This document shows positions 25,798 to 35,460 of a DNA stretch of 64,000 bases, piece after piece. The notes under the pieces are model-generated. The model was not told the origin of the DNA. It saw only the letters and a list, made by a program, of their open reading frames with translations, and did no database searches. The stretch comes from Acanthopleuribacter pedis. Lineage in GTDB: Bacteria; Acidobacteriota; Holophagae; Acanthopleuribacterales; Acanthopleuribacteraceae. The first letter of the stretch is position 1. Each line of letters begins with the position of its first letter. The stretch lies in NCBI RefSeq assembly GCF_017377855.1, contig NZ_JAFREP010000027.1:104896-168895 (forward strand), written 5' to 3'. Position numbers and translations under genes: made by a program.

Positions 25798-26955
25798 TTA
25801 GTCCTGGTTTTCGGGTTGGTGCTCGGCCATGAAGCGATCATATCGGGCCAACAAAGCGGGAAACAAATTCTTGTGGTAACACACATTATCACCAACGGTG
25901 TTTTGCACCATCAGACCTTCGATGTTGCCTTGATCCATACACCAACGCATGACGCGGTCCCCGGGGAGCGCGATGTGATCAGGACGCAAACGCTCGTCCT
26001 GTTCGTCGGCGTAAAACACCACATAACTGCCCTCTTCCCCGTTAAACACGGGCAGGCGCACGGCGTCGGGATCTTGGGGTTCTTCCCCTTCAATCTGAAC
26101 CGGGTTGGTGTACAAGGGCAAGGCAACCAAAACGCGGAACAGCCGCGCCACTTCTTCCTCGCGCTGATGGCGGCTGACCTCGCGGATCAGGTCGTTAATC
26201 TGGGCCGGGGTGATGGCTTGGGTCTCCCCTTGCGGCGCGGCATCGGCCTCGGTCAAAGCGTTTAGTTCGGACAGGTAGCGGCGCGCCATACGGCCCATGG
26301 GTGAATCCGCGCCTTTCAACTCAAGCACGGCCCGGAAACATTCAATCGCCTCGTCGTGATCGTCAATTTTCACCAGAGAAACGCCCATGCCCAGCAGCGC
26401 TTCGGGCCACGGGCCGTCAGCCACCTCCAAGGCCTCGCGATAATCATCGACCGCCGCCACAAAATCTTGGGCCTCGGCCATCATTACCGCGCGGTTGAAA
26501 TACACCGAGGCGGCGCGCGGTTGCAATTCAAGCGCCTGCTCGTAGGCGGTTTGTGCGCGATCAAACTCACCGAGTCGGCCGTAAATCACACCGAGCCGGT
26601 TCCAACTTTCGACGTTCTCGCCCGCAAGGGGCCAGGCCTGCTCGGCGTCGGCCTCTGCCTGACCCACGTCTTTGATTTCCAGAAAAGCCAAGGCACGTAA
26701 AATCAAAATCGCGGCCCGATCCGGCGCGGTTTCCATGGAGCGGGTAAAGTTGTAAATCGCCTGGTGGTGTTTCTCGTTCGCAAGTTGCAATTGCCCCAAC
26801 TGCGCAAAAACGCGCCAGTCGCGGGGATACTTGGAGGCCGCTTCTTGGAAAAAGGCAACAGCCTCATCCAAACGTCCTTCTTCCATTAGCTTAAAGCCCG
26901 GGAGAAGCGGATCGGTTTGGGTCGTTTCGGCATGGCCCTCTTGGGATTCAGTCAT
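25798..26955 (-). CDS. TPR protein with SseB-like C-terminus
   Basis: 385 aa from the ATG at 26955 (GGAGG 7 nt upstream; the long open extension to 27237 lacks coding character). Residues ~10-260 are at least six TPR-type helix pairs (for example MEEGRLDEAVAFFQEAASKYP, AIYNFTRSMETAP, AQTAYEQALELQPRAASVYFN). The C-terminal part (~275-385), with LPVFNGEEGSYVVFYADEQDE, resembles the SseB N-terminal domain of secretion-linked proteins; I give that modest weight. No signal peptide. Probably an adaptor protein, partner unknown. Confidence 0.75.
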   Translation of the reverse strand: MTESQEGHAETTQTDPLLPGFKLMEEGRLDEAVAFFQEAASKYPRDWRVFAQLGQLQLANEKHHQAIYNFTRSMETAPDRAAILILRALAFLEIKDVGQAEADAEQAWPLAGENVESWNRLGVIYGRLGEFDRAQTAYEQALELQPRAASVYFNRAVMMAEAQDFVAAVDDYREALEVADGPWPEALLGMGVSLVKIDDHDEAIECFRAVLELKGADSPMGRMARRYLSELNALTEADAAPQGETQAITPAQINDLIREVSRHQREEEVARLFRVLVALPLYTNPVQIEGEEPQDPDAVRLPVFNGEEGSYVVFYADEQDERLRPDHIALPGDRVMRWCMDQGNIEGLMVQNTVGDNVCYHKNLFPALLARYDRFMAEHQPENQD

Positions 26956-27745
26956 AATACGGCCTCCAACTTTTATATAAGGAATAGGGTTCAGCACATC
27001 GCGGGCGCCGGTACAGCAACGCGCCCGGGGCAAAAGCAACATCCCGTGCACAAACCATAGGCACCATATCAGGTCGTACCGACGCTGACAAGCATGGGCA
27101 GCGCGGCAATCCCCAACCAACGCGCAAGATTCCCCACCCGACTCAGTGCGGCATTGGCAAACCCGCAAGAATCGCGGAACGCGTGACGCAACGCAGCAAT
27201 AACGTGGCGATTCGCCCGTGATCCATCCGCAACCCATTCCGTCGCTGTTTGGGTGATCCGAGTGCGATAAACGGCCTTAATTCGTCACCTTACAACGCTT
27301 CATCGCTATCGTGCCCATCAAAAGCAGTTGTTTGGTGCGCCTGCTTTTTCGTGAAGAAACGGTGAGATCAAAAAAACCCATCGCGCTTGGTATCCCCCTT
27401 GCTCCATGATAGGTGCGGGTTGTCCGCAAACCCGCAATTCTCACAAGGCGTTCTGCTGCGAAGCCTGAAACCCATGCGATTACGAGGGGGCGGCCATCCG
27501 CATTACTCAGTCGAGCAATACTCGACGTAGCGGTGCTACGCCGAAGGGTCGGCCCCGCTCCGTTTGCTCTCAGTCGTAATCCTCGTACTCACAAGGCTTT
27601 CATGCTTCTCGCGACGAATCCTCGTGAGAACCGCGGGCAAACCCGCGTACCCGCGCAACCCGCACCCTCGCTTCACAGCGGTTACGCACCTCGAATCAAT
27701 CCTGCCGCGGTCCCCCACCGTGGTTTCCTTATCAATGAGGACGTT
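26956..27745. other. Long intergenic region with repeat copy D
   Basis: A 790-bp divergent region between the TPR gene and the transporter. It holds repeat copy D (27428-27642). Elsewhere I see no gene. The transporter frame stays open back through the repeat by chance. Confidence 0.55.
27428..27642 (-). repeat. Dispersed TIR element, full copy D
   Basis: About 215 bp in the same orientation as copy C and opposite to copy B. The ends are AACCCGCAATTCTCACAAGG and CCTCGTGAGAACCGCGGGCA. The middle is slightly longer and more diverged than in B and C, with an internal inverted motif CGTAGCGGTGCTACG. Confidence 0.78.
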
Positions 27746-29269
27746 ATGCAAAAAGCTTACGAACCCCCCACCCAAGAAAAGAAACCCGCCAAATTTGACC
27801 GCGCCACCATTCAATGGCTCGGCTTCTTCCTCGCACCGGTTTTGGCCGGCCTCGCTTTTTACGCCTTGCCCGAAAGCTACCTCAACCAAGACGGCGCCGC
27901 CGTCGCGATCAGCCACGAGGCCCGCGTGACCGCCGCCGTCGGTGTCTGGATGGCAGTTTGGTGGCTCAGCGAAGCCATCCCCATCTCCGCCACCGCCCTG
28001 GTCCCCCTCGTTTTGTTACCCCTGATGGGTGCCGCCCCAATCAAAAATGTGGCCACCAGCTACGGCCACGAGTTGATCTTCCTGTTCATGGGCGGTTTTT
28101 TTCTGTCCAAGGCCATGGAACGCTGGGGCCTACACCGTCGCATCGCCTTGTTAACCCTGCGCTTTTTCGGCCGCGGCCAACGCATGATGATCGCCGGTTT
28201 CATGATCGTCACCGCCGTTCTCAGCATGTGGGTTTCCAATACCGCGACCGCCATTATGATGTTGCCCATCGCCCTCAGCGTCGTCGCCTTGATCGAAGAA
28301 AAAGAAGGTGCCTCCAGCCAATTCGCCCCGGCACTGATGCTCGGCATTGCCTATTCCGCTTCGATTGGCGGCGTCGCCACCCTCATCGGTTCACCACCCA
28401 ACCTCTTCCTCGCCGGCTACATCCGCGAACGGTTCGGCACTGAAATCAGCTTTGCCCAGTGGTTTATGGTCGGCTTCCCGCTGACCTGCGTGTTCCTGCC
28501 GCTGTCTTGGTGGCTGCTCACCCGGCTGTTCTACAAGGTCAGCCCCAACCCACCCGCGGGCGGTCGCGCCCTCATCGACAAAGCCTACCGCGAGCTCGGC
28601 ACGATCAACCGCGGCTCGGTGATTACCCTGGTCGTTTTTTTGATGACCGCCGCCATGTGGCTGATGCGCCCCATGCTCACCAAACTCACCATCGGCGACC
28701 TGCAACCCCTCGCCGGCCTGACCGACGCCGGTATCGCCATTCTCGCCGGCTTGTGCCTGTTCTCCCTGCCGGTTAATCCCAAAGAACGGGTGTTTGTGCT
28801 CGATTGGGAAACCGCGGTCAAAATGCCTTGGGGCATTCTCATTCTATTCGGCGGCGGCTTGGCCCTCGCCGGCGCCATCCAAAGCACCGGACTCGGCGCC
28901 TATCTGGGTTCGCTGGTCACCCACTGGCAAACCCTTCCCACCGTTCTGCTCATCGCCCTGGTTGCCACCATGGTCATTTTCCTGACCGAATTAACCAGCA
29001 ACACGGCGACCTCCGCCACCCTGGTTCCCATCCTGACCGCGATTGCCATCGGCATGGCGCTCGATCCCTACCTTTTGGTATTCCCCGCGACCCTTGCCGC
29101 CAGTATGGCGTTCATGATGCCCGTGGCCACACCGCCCAACGCCATTGTGTTCGGCAGCGGCAAAATCTCCATTCCAGAAATGGCCAGGGTCGGTATTTGG
29201 CTCAACTTCATCGGGGTGGGTCTGATCACGCTGGTCACCTGGCTATGGATCCCGGTGATTATGGGTTAA
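27746..29269 (+). CDS. DASS/SLC13 family sodium:dicarboxylate-type transporter
   Basis: 507 aa from the ATG at 27746, which has GAGGA 5 nt upstream; the ~110 residues that could precede it are read out of repeat copy D and are rejected. The protein has 11-12 membrane helices and the two SNT signatures of the family: SNTATAIMM (near 160) and TSNTATSATL (near 420), each followed by a helical hairpin, plus IGSPPN and ATPPNAIVFGSG. These sites bind Na+ and carboxylate. It imports C4-dicarboxylates, citrate or sulfate-like anions; the exact substrate is not predictable. A bidirectional terminator lies 32 nt after the stop. Confidence 0.93.
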   Translation: MQKAYEPPTQEKKPAKFDRATIQWLGFFLAPVLAGLAFYALPESYLNQDGAAVAISHEARVTAAVGVWMAVWWLSEAIPISATALVPLVLLPLMGAAPIKNVATSYGHELIFLFMGGFFLSKAMERWGLHRRIALLTLRFFGRGQRMMIAGFMIVTAVLSMWVSNTATAIMMLPIALSVVALIEEKEGASSQFAPALMLGIAYSASIGGVATLIGSPPNLFLAGYIRERFGTEISFAQWFMVGFPLTCVFLPLSWWLLTRLFYKVSPNPPAGGRALIDKAYRELGTINRGSVITLVVFLMTAAMWLMRPMLTKLTIGDLQPLAGLTDAGIAILAGLCLFSLPVNPKERVFVLDWETAVKMPWGILILFGGGLALAGAIQSTGLGAYLGSLVTHWQTLPTVLLIALVATMVIFLTELTSNTATSATLVPILTAIAIGMALDPYLLVFPATLAASMAFMMPVATPPNAIVFGSGKISIPEMARVGIWLNFIGVGLITLVTWLWIPVIMG

Positions 29270-29300
29270 CCCTCAACCGAAGCCCAAAACCAAAACCAAA

Positions 29301-29325
29301 AACAGCCCCCGAGGTGGGGGCTGTT
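29301..29325 (+). terminator. Bidirectional intrinsic terminator
   Basis: Stem AACAGCCCCC / GGGGGCTGTT with a five-base loop. It is followed by TCCGTTTT on the plus strand and preceded by an A-rich tract that serves the minus strand. It lies between the convergent transporter and metalloprotease genes. Confidence 0.85.
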
Positions 29326-29358
29326 TCCGTTTTGGCGCTGATTTTATGCAGTTGGGGG

Positions 29359-31080
29359 TTAGTAGACGAAGATGCGACGGCCGCACCAGCTTGAGTTGTT
29401 CTGCCACACGCTGTCGCCGGAGGTGCCGACGAAGGCGCCGATGTAGTACCAACCGGTCGGCGTGCTCTCGGGAATCGTCAAGGTGCGTGCGGTCAGCCAG
29501 TAGTGATCACGCGCCAGGGAAGAGTGGGTCGTGGTGCCGATGTAGCGGTTTGAACCCCAGCTGTTGATGTTGGGGACCAGGTACCAGCGGATGGTCGGGG
29601 TGTTGATGGTGGTGGTACCGGTGTTTTCGACCATGAAATTGCTGATGCGGATGGTGTCGCCTTTGCGAACGTAGATTTTGTTGAGCGTGCTGTCGCTGTA
29701 GCTTTGGAAGCCGGTGTTGTAGTAAAGCGCGACGCCCAGATCGGTGCGGTTCACGGTGCGGCCGGAGAAGGCGGCGCGGACAGCCATGGTGTCGTCACCC
29801 GAGAGAACGGTGTAGGCGCGGTACTTATGCGGCGCGTAGTTCATCACAGAGAGGAAGTTGAACTGGTGATCGAGGCCCCAGGAATGACCGACTTCGTGTA
29901 ACAAGGTGCGGTCGGCGTTGAACAGGTTGGCGTTGCTGTAGGTGTCGTAATCGTTGGTGGTCCAAGAGAAAGCGGGGTTCATGGCGATGTCGGATTCAAC
30001 ACTGAAGCCGGTCCAGTCCCAACGCTTCCAGCAGACGGCCAAGGTGGTCGCGCCCCAACCGGAACCGAATTGACTCACCATGGTGGCGTTGCTTTGGAAA
30101 CCGGCGATGTCGTAGCGACCGTTGCCCCAAGCCCAGGAACCGGTGGAAGTACGAACGCGGAAGATGTCGCTGTACTTGTTCCAGTAAGCCATGGCGTATT
30201 GGTCGTGCAAGCCGATCAAGCCACCGGAAGGCAGGGGGTTAAAGACGATGGGAACGTTTTTGGCACGGTTGGAGTAAGACCATTTGCTATGGGCGTGGTG
30301 GTTGTGCTTGTCTTTGCCGTCGCTGTCGTAATGACCGGGTTCGCCTTCTTCACCTTCTTCTTTGATGTATTCGTCGCGAATGTCCCGGTCCAATTCCAGG
30401 TCGAACTTCCGCGTGGGCGGCTCCCAGCCGTCTTCGAAAATCAGATCGTCGTTGCGGTCGTATTTAAGGGCGGGCAGTTTTTCCGTAGGAATCGCCAAGT
30501 GCCGCAAATGGTCGGGCAACTCGAGGCTGGGCACCGGCTTGGCCTTGGCCTCGGGGATTTCATCGATCAAAACATCGACAAAGGCCTCGAAAGGAATGGT
30601 TTCACCTTTGAACAAAATCGGTTCGCCTTCCCCGTTGAGGACCATCGAGCGGCCGTCTCGTTCATCGAAGCTCTCGATGAAACTGCCTTGGTACATACCG
30701 GTTACGGGACTGAACAAGGGACGTTCCAGGTCTTCAACCATCAGGATCACCCGTTCTTCCAAGCCGTACTCGGGCACACCGTGGATTTGGTGTTTTTCAC
30801 CATCCAACTCACCGCCGGCAAAGGTCAGGAAAATGAGTTCGTCCATTTTGCCCCAAAGGCCTTTTTCTACTTGAAAGTGGTAGTCGGTAACGATCATGTT
30901 GCCCTGTTCGTTCCAGCGCACTTTTTTGCCAACCACGGTGGCGACAAAAATCGCGTTAGAACGTTGAATAACCTGTTCGCGTTCCATGGGAATAACCGAA
31001 CCAAAGGCCGTGGGTAAAAACATGAGGCAGGACAAGATGCAAAGAATTAACTTGTGAACGAAACTGCTACGACGAGACAT
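29359..31080 (-). CDS. Secreted zinc metalloprotease, matrixin/metzincin-like
   Basis: 573 aa. A Sec signal peptide (about 1-27, KLILCILSCLMFLPTAFGS) directs export. An N-terminal beta-rich propart (about 30-230) with a highly acidic linker (KEEGEEGEPGHYDSDGKDKH) precedes the catalytic domain (about 260-430). This has the metzincin zinc motif HEVGHSWGLDH (near 394) and a downstream Met-turn SVMNY (near 412). The C-terminal ~120 residues (from VRKGDTIRISNFMVEN) look like a CARDB-type immunoglobulin fold, with a late Cys. The His-rich, acidic linker may bind metal. Start ATG at 31080. It stands alone, with terminators on both sides. Confidence 0.9.
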   Translation of the reverse strand: MSRRSSFVHKLILCILSCLMFLPTAFGSVIPMEREQVIQRSNAIFVATVVGKKVRWNEQGNMIVTDYHFQVEKGLWGKMDELIFLTFAGGELDGEKHQIHGVPEYGLEERVILMVEDLERPLFSPVTGMYQGSFIESFDERDGRSMVLNGEGEPILFKGETIPFEAFVDVLIDEIPEAKAKPVPSLELPDHLRHLAIPTEKLPALKYDRNDDLIFEDGWEPPTRKFDLELDRDIRDEYIKEEGEEGEPGHYDSDGKDKHNHHAHSKWSYSNRAKNVPIVFNPLPSGGLIGLHDQYAMAYWNKYSDIFRVRTSTGSWAWGNGRYDIAGFQSNATMVSQFGSGWGATTLAVCWKRWDWTGFSVESDIAMNPAFSWTTNDYDTYSNANLFNADRTLLHEVGHSWGLDHQFNFLSVMNYAPHKYRAYTVLSGDDTMAVRAAFSGRTVNRTDLGVALYYNTGFQSYSDSTLNKIYVRKGDTIRISNFMVENTGTTTINTPTIRWYLVPNINSWGSNRYIGTTTHSSLARDHYWLTARTLTIPESTPTGWYYIGAFVGTSGDSVWQNNSSWCGRRIFVY

Positions 31081-32081
31081 AATAAGCTCCTCTAAATACT
31101 CAATCTTTTGAGATGATGTTCTTTTAAGTTAGTATGTTTCACCAGCAAGGCGCACTTAAATACAAGACGTACTTAATCCCTGAAGGCCCGCCGGTGAACC
31201 CATTTTGATAGTCGATATTCAAACAGACCCTTGTGCTTTTACCGATGACCACCGCAAGCGAGCGCGCCATCCAAAATCTGTTTATCCCGATCGGTTGTGG
31301 TCGTACACGTTTTTGTGTCGGCAAGGCCTCCAAAAACCAAAGGTTCGCCACAAACCGCTTTATACAAGACTTTTAACAAACGACCGCTCCGTGATGGTCG
31401 CCGTTGTTTCCTTTCTTCCGCACAGCCCTGGGCACAGTTGATCCGCTCGCCGACCGCCAAATCCATCCAGGCAATTGGTCGCCTCTTGCGATGGTGGGGC
31501 GGCTGATTGAATCGTTTCCGCTCAATTGCCGTATCTGGCTAGTTAGTGCCGATCACCAAGCCAAGGTTTCGAAAAAAAACACACAAAGATAAACTTTTTA
31601 TTTTCGCCGAAAAACGAAAAAAGCCCCCGAATTTCACGACCAAAGCCGGAAAAGCGGGGGCTCTTTTGTATAGAATTGTAATAAGGCGTAGACGATAAAC
31701 TGGGTTTTTATTTGATAAGGTTTTATCGGAATTGATCAGCGGTTGTTTCGGCGAAAAAAGTCACAAGCCGGTGGACCATGATGTTGGCATGTGAACCAAC
31801 CGGCTTGTGATGAATACCGTTCCACGAAAATCGGTGCGGATCACTCACAACAACGGGGCCGCAAGGGGAGAAACGCGATCCTGGCTTCATAGGATTTCGT
31901 CTCTGCTGAAAAAAGCCTTGCAGTGATTGAAGGTGTCGTTGTTCTAAGTGGTTTCCATCCCGTTTCAGCATCAAGGGCGACAGGACGGAGGAAAAGGTGT
32001 CATCCATTTTCGTTTTTTTTGCGCCGTCCAGGCCGCCAAACAGACAAAACCTTCCATTCAAATAACTTAATCCGAGAAAAT
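31081..32081. other. Long intergenic region, no gene supported
   Basis: About 1 kb between the ABC exporter and the metalloprotease, both on the minus strand. It holds the terminator at 31621-31662. Short open frames on both strands (up to 112 codons) lack ribosome-binding sites and coding bias. The part from 31081 to 31620 should contain the metalloprotease promoter. Confidence 0.5.
31621..31662 (-). terminator. Intrinsic terminator downstream of the ABC exporter
   Basis: Arms AGCCCCCG (31622-31629) and CGGGGGCT (31655-31662) with a 25-nt loop. On the minus strand the stem is followed by TTTTTTCG. The plus strand also has a short T tract (CTCTTTTG). Confidence 0.7.
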
Positions 32082-33938
32082 TTATTGATATCCCTTGGCT
32101 TGCAACTTAAAAAGCCGTGCGTAATCGCCGTCAAGCTGGATCAGCGTCGCGTGATCACCTTGTTCCATCACGCGACCGCGCCGCAGCACCACAATCAAAT
32201 CGGCTTGGCGCACGGTTGAGAAACGGTGCGAAATCAGAATTGCCATGCGGTCTTGGGTCATCTCACGGAACTGCTCGAAAATCCGCGCCTCGGCCTCGGC
32301 GTCCAAGGCCGCGGTGGGTTCGTCCAGTACCAAAATATCCGCCTCGCGCCGCATCAGTGCCCGCGCCACGGCGATCTTCTGCCATTGCCCACCGGACAAC
32401 TCCTGTCCTTTGTGGAACCAACGCCCCAACTGGGTGTCGTAGCCGTCGGGTAAACGGTCGATCAATTCCGCCGCCAGACCGCGCTCGGCGGCGGTTTGCC
32501 AACGGTCCCGATCCGCAAAAGCGGTCACATCGCCCGCGCCAATATTTTCGCCAACCGACATTTGGTACCGCACAAAGTCTTGGAAAATCACGCCAATCCG
32601 CTCGCGCAAACGGCCGCGGTCCCAATCGCATAAAGCCAACCCATCGAGAAGAATCCGGCCGCGCTCCACCTCGTACAAACGGGTCAACAACTTAATAAGC
32701 GTGGTTTTGCCGGAACCGTTCTCCCCAACCAAAGCCAGCTTTTGGCCAGGCTTGAGGTGGAGATTGATCCCGCACAAGGCCGGCTCACCGGCGCCGGGAT
32801 AGGTAAACCAGACATCCTCAAACCGCACACCGTCGCCGGGCTTGGGGCCGACCTTCGCCGATCCGGCGGGCAAGGCGTCGGGCTCCTCTAAAAACTCGTA
32901 GAGATTGGAAAGGTAAAGGTTGTCCTCGAACATGCCGCCGACGGCGCTTAACCCGGCTGAAAAAGCGGATTGCCCCTGCTTAAACACCAGAAAATACATG
33001 GTCATGGAACCGATGGTTAAGGCGCCTTGCACGGCGCTCCAGCCAATCCAGGCATAAGCACCGTAGAGGGAAAGGGTTCCCAACAAACCCAGCACGTACC
33101 CCCAAAAGCCGCGTCGCAAAGTCAGGTTGCGGTCTTCCTGGTAGAGATCGTTAAAGATCTGGCGGTAGCGCTGTAAAAAAAGAGGCCCCAAATCGAAGAT
33201 TTTCACCTCCTTGGCAAAATCCTCACGGGCAAGCGCCATTTCCAAATAAGCGCGCTTGCGGGTTTCCGGCGCGCGCCAGCGAAACAAACGAAAGGCTTCG
33301 CCGGAGAAACGGGTTTCGGCGACAAACGCGGGCAAGCCGGCCAAAACCAGGACCAACACGGCAAGCGGGGAAAAAGCCAGCAACAACCCCCCGTAACTCA
33401 GCAAGGCAATGAGGTTCTGAATCAAACCAAAGGTGCGCATGACCAAGCTGAGCGGCCGACTGGAAGCCTCGCGACGGGCCCGTGTGAGACGATCATAAAA
33501 TTCGCTGTCCTCAAACTGCGCGAGCTCCATCCTCAGTGCTTTTTCTAGGATGATCACATTCACCCGCTGCCCAAGCTGAGCGCGCAGGAGCGACTGGCAC
33601 ACATCCAAGGCACGCTGGGCCCCGGCCAACGCGGCCACCAGGGTGCACTCCAGCGCGATCCAGCCAATCAATGAGGCAGCCTCCGCACGCCCTTCCATCG
33701 CCGCCAGCGCCCCGTCGACGATCCACTTGCCGACATAGGCCACGCCGGCGGGCAACAAACCGGCCACCAAGGTGAGCGCGCCAATGGTCAGGGTCAAGCC
33801 ACGCGAGGTCTGCCAAACCAACCCCAGGGCGCGACCACTGAACCGAAATACGGAAAAGAAACGGGTGCGCTCTGGGTCAGGCGGCGCGCCCGCGGCCGGG
33901 GTGCGCCGCCCCTGATGACGCGATTGATGAAAAACCAT
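32082..33938 (-). CDS. ABC exporter, fused permease and ATPase
   Basis: 618 aa, half-transporter type. The membrane domain (about 45-330) has five to six helices (GLTLTIGALTLVAGLLPAGV, LIGWIALECTLVAALAG, LIALLSYGGLLLAFSPLAVL and others). The nucleotide-binding domain (about 370-610) has Walker A GENGSGKTT, signature LSGGQWQKIAVARAL, Walker B ILVLDEPTAALD and switch His in ISHRFST. It probably works as a homodimer exporting lipid, peptide or drug. The signature's Q-W-Q variant is common in this class. ATG start at 33938 with GGGATGG upstream. No substrate clue from the neighbours. Confidence 0.93.
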   Translation of the reverse strand: MVFHQSRHQGRRTPAAGAPPDPERTRFFSVFRFSGRALGLVWQTSRGLTLTIGALTLVAGLLPAGVAYVGKWIVDGALAAMEGRAEAASLIGWIALECTLVAALAGAQRALDVCQSLLRAQLGQRVNVIILEKALRMELAQFEDSEFYDRLTRARREASSRPLSLVMRTFGLIQNLIALLSYGGLLLAFSPLAVLVLVLAGLPAFVAETRFSGEAFRLFRWRAPETRKRAYLEMALAREDFAKEVKIFDLGPLFLQRYRQIFNDLYQEDRNLTLRRGFWGYVLGLLGTLSLYGAYAWIGWSAVQGALTIGSMTMYFLVFKQGQSAFSAGLSAVGGMFEDNLYLSNLYEFLEEPDALPAGSAKVGPKPGDGVRFEDVWFTYPGAGEPALCGINLHLKPGQKLALVGENGSGKTTLIKLLTRLYEVERGRILLDGLALCDWDRGRLRERIGVIFQDFVRYQMSVGENIGAGDVTAFADRDRWQTAAERGLAAELIDRLPDGYDTQLGRWFHKGQELSGGQWQKIAVARALMRREADILVLDEPTAALDAEAEARIFEQFREMTQDRMAILISHRFSTVRQADLIVVLRRGRVMEQGDHATLIQLDGDYARLFKLQAKGYQ

Positions 33939-34149
33939 GAAACCATCCCAAGGAAAAAGAACCGGAGACGCACCATTCTAACCGGGCTTAAATCGGTCCA
34001 CCCCCGGCAAAACCGCCCCGCGTTGCATTTAATACGGGGGTTCACGGTGTTTTTTAGGTAAAATCGGGGCTGGTTCCTATGCCTTCCCAACAATCCCTCT
34101 CGGCCGTACCGGTGGTTGTGAACCCCGGTTACCCCCACTTGGAGCAACC

Positions 34150-35388
34150 GTGCCCGTTGAAAGAAGACGAATCCTGGTTGTCGACGACGACGACGATATG
34201 CGCGAACTGCTTGAACGCAGACTCAAGCGCTGGCAACACGAGGTTGTTGTTGCCGACAACGGCTTAAAAGCGTTGGAAATCCTCAAAGAGGAAGACATCC
34301 AATTTGTCATCACCGATTGGATGATGCCCGAAATGAACGGCCTAGAGCTTTGCAAGGCAGTGCGCGCCGGGTCCGGCAATCGCTACATTTATATCATGCT
34401 GCTGACCGGAAAAGCCGAACGCAACGACCTGGTCGAAGGCATAGAAGCGGGCGCCGATGATTTCATCGTGAAACCCTTTAAGAAAGAAGAGCTTCAGGTA
34501 CGCATTCGCGCGGGGTTACGCGTGCTCGAATTCGAGCGCCAGAAAGAACAAGCGCTGCAGGAAGTACGCGCCAAACACCAAGCCCTCGAGGAAGCCAACA
34601 AAACCATTCACGCCCACCTGGAAGCCGCCGGTCGCCTGCAACAAGCCATGTTGCCCCAGCACCACCGCACCTTTAACGATTTCCGCTTTGAATCCTTGTT
34701 TGTCCCCTGTGAATACGTCGCCGGCGATATGTTTAATTATTTCCAACTGGACGAAGCGCGTACCGCGTTTTACTTGCTCGACGTGGCGGGTCACGGCGTA
34801 CCTGCCGCGATGCAGTCGGTCACGCTCTCCAAGGTGATCAACCCCTCGACCCTCGCAGATCAAATGGCGGTCAAGGATCAGATTGATCCGCGCGTGCCCA
34901 TCCTGGATTTTTTCGATCCCGTCGCCATGGTGACCAAGCTGAACCAAATCTTTTTGGGACCCAGTTCGGGTACCCAGTACTTCACCATGTTTTACGGGGT
35001 GATCGACACACGCACCCGCCGCATCAGCCTAACCCAGGCGGGCCACCCGCCCGTGGTCTGGCTCAAAAGCAACGGCGGGGCGGAACTGGTCGGCGACGGC
35101 GGTTACCCGGTCGGTTTGTTGCGCAAAGCAAGCTACGACCTAATCGAATTTTCCTACCAGCCGGGAGATCGCTTGTACCTGTATTCGGATGCTTTGACCG
35201 ACGGCCGCAACGACGAACGGGAAAGTTTTGGGCAAAAACGCATGCTGGCGACCTTCCAACAATACGGCGATTTACCGCTGCGCGAGGCACTGGAATCGGT
35301 TCACAAAACACTGAAAGATTGGGTCGGCGACGAAGTATTGGATGACGACCTCTCGATTTTGGGTCTGCAATTCCTTAACCCCGAATAA
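34150..35388 (+). CDS. Response regulator with SpoIIE/RsbU-type PP2C phosphatase output
   Basis: 412 aa. The receiver domain (about 5-120) is canonical: VVDDDDDM acidic pocket, TDWMMPEMNG with the phospho-Asp, and GADDFIVKPF with the conserved Lys. A coiled-coil linker (about 125-170) leads into a SpoIIE-type PPM phosphatase (about 185-410) with AGDMFN, LLDVAGHGVPAAM and DDDLSILGL metal sites. One metal position reads Asn, as in many receiver-linked members. Such proteins dephosphorylate anti-anti-sigma factors when the receiver is phosphorylated, switching partner-controlled sigma factors. The cognate kinase is not adjacent. The start is a GTG at 34150 with GGAG 5 nt upstream. Confidence 0.94.
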   Translation: MPVERRRILVVDDDDDMRELLERRLKRWQHEVVVADNGLKALEILKEEDIQFVITDWMMPEMNGLELCKAVRAGSGNRYIYIMLLTGKAERNDLVEGIEAGADDFIVKPFKKEELQVRIRAGLRVLEFERQKEQALQEVRAKHQALEEANKTIHAHLEAAGRLQQAMLPQHHRTFNDFRFESLFVPCEYVAGDMFNYFQLDEARTAFYLLDVAGHGVPAAMQSVTLSKVINPSTLADQMAVKDQIDPRVPILDFFDPVAMVTKLNQIFLGPSSGTQYFTMFYGVIDTRTRRISLTQAGHPPVVWLKSNGGAELVGDGGYPVGLLRKASYDLIEFSYQPGDRLYLYSDALTDGRNDERESFGQKRMLATFQQYGDLPLREALESVHKTLKDWVGDEVLDDDLSILGLQFLNPE

Positions 35389-35404
35389 GCGAGCGCCATA
35401 AAAA

Positions 35405-35440
35405 AACGCCCCACGATCCCAAAGGTCGCGGGGCGTTTTT
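35405..35440 (+). terminator. Bidirectional intrinsic terminator
   Basis: Arms AACGCCCC (35405-35412) and GGGGCGTT (35430-35437), followed by a T tract on the plus strand and preceded by an A7 run that serves the minus strand. It separates the convergent SpoIIE and propeller genes. Confidence 0.87.
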
Positions 35441-35460
35441 CACGTCAACCCATCAGCGGA

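Noticed and set aside
27413..27745. Longer N-terminus for the transporter starting at 27413
   Set aside because: It is translated out of the dispersed repeat copy D; the ATG at 27746 has a good ribosome-binding site and fits the family.
30070..31017. A 315-codon plus-strand open frame opposite the metalloprotease
   Set aside because: It mirrors the coding bias of the real gene on the other strand and has no recognisable motif.
31723..32061. A 112-codon minus-strand frame next to the ABC exporter
   Set aside because: No ribosome-binding site, no coding character and no recognisable family.
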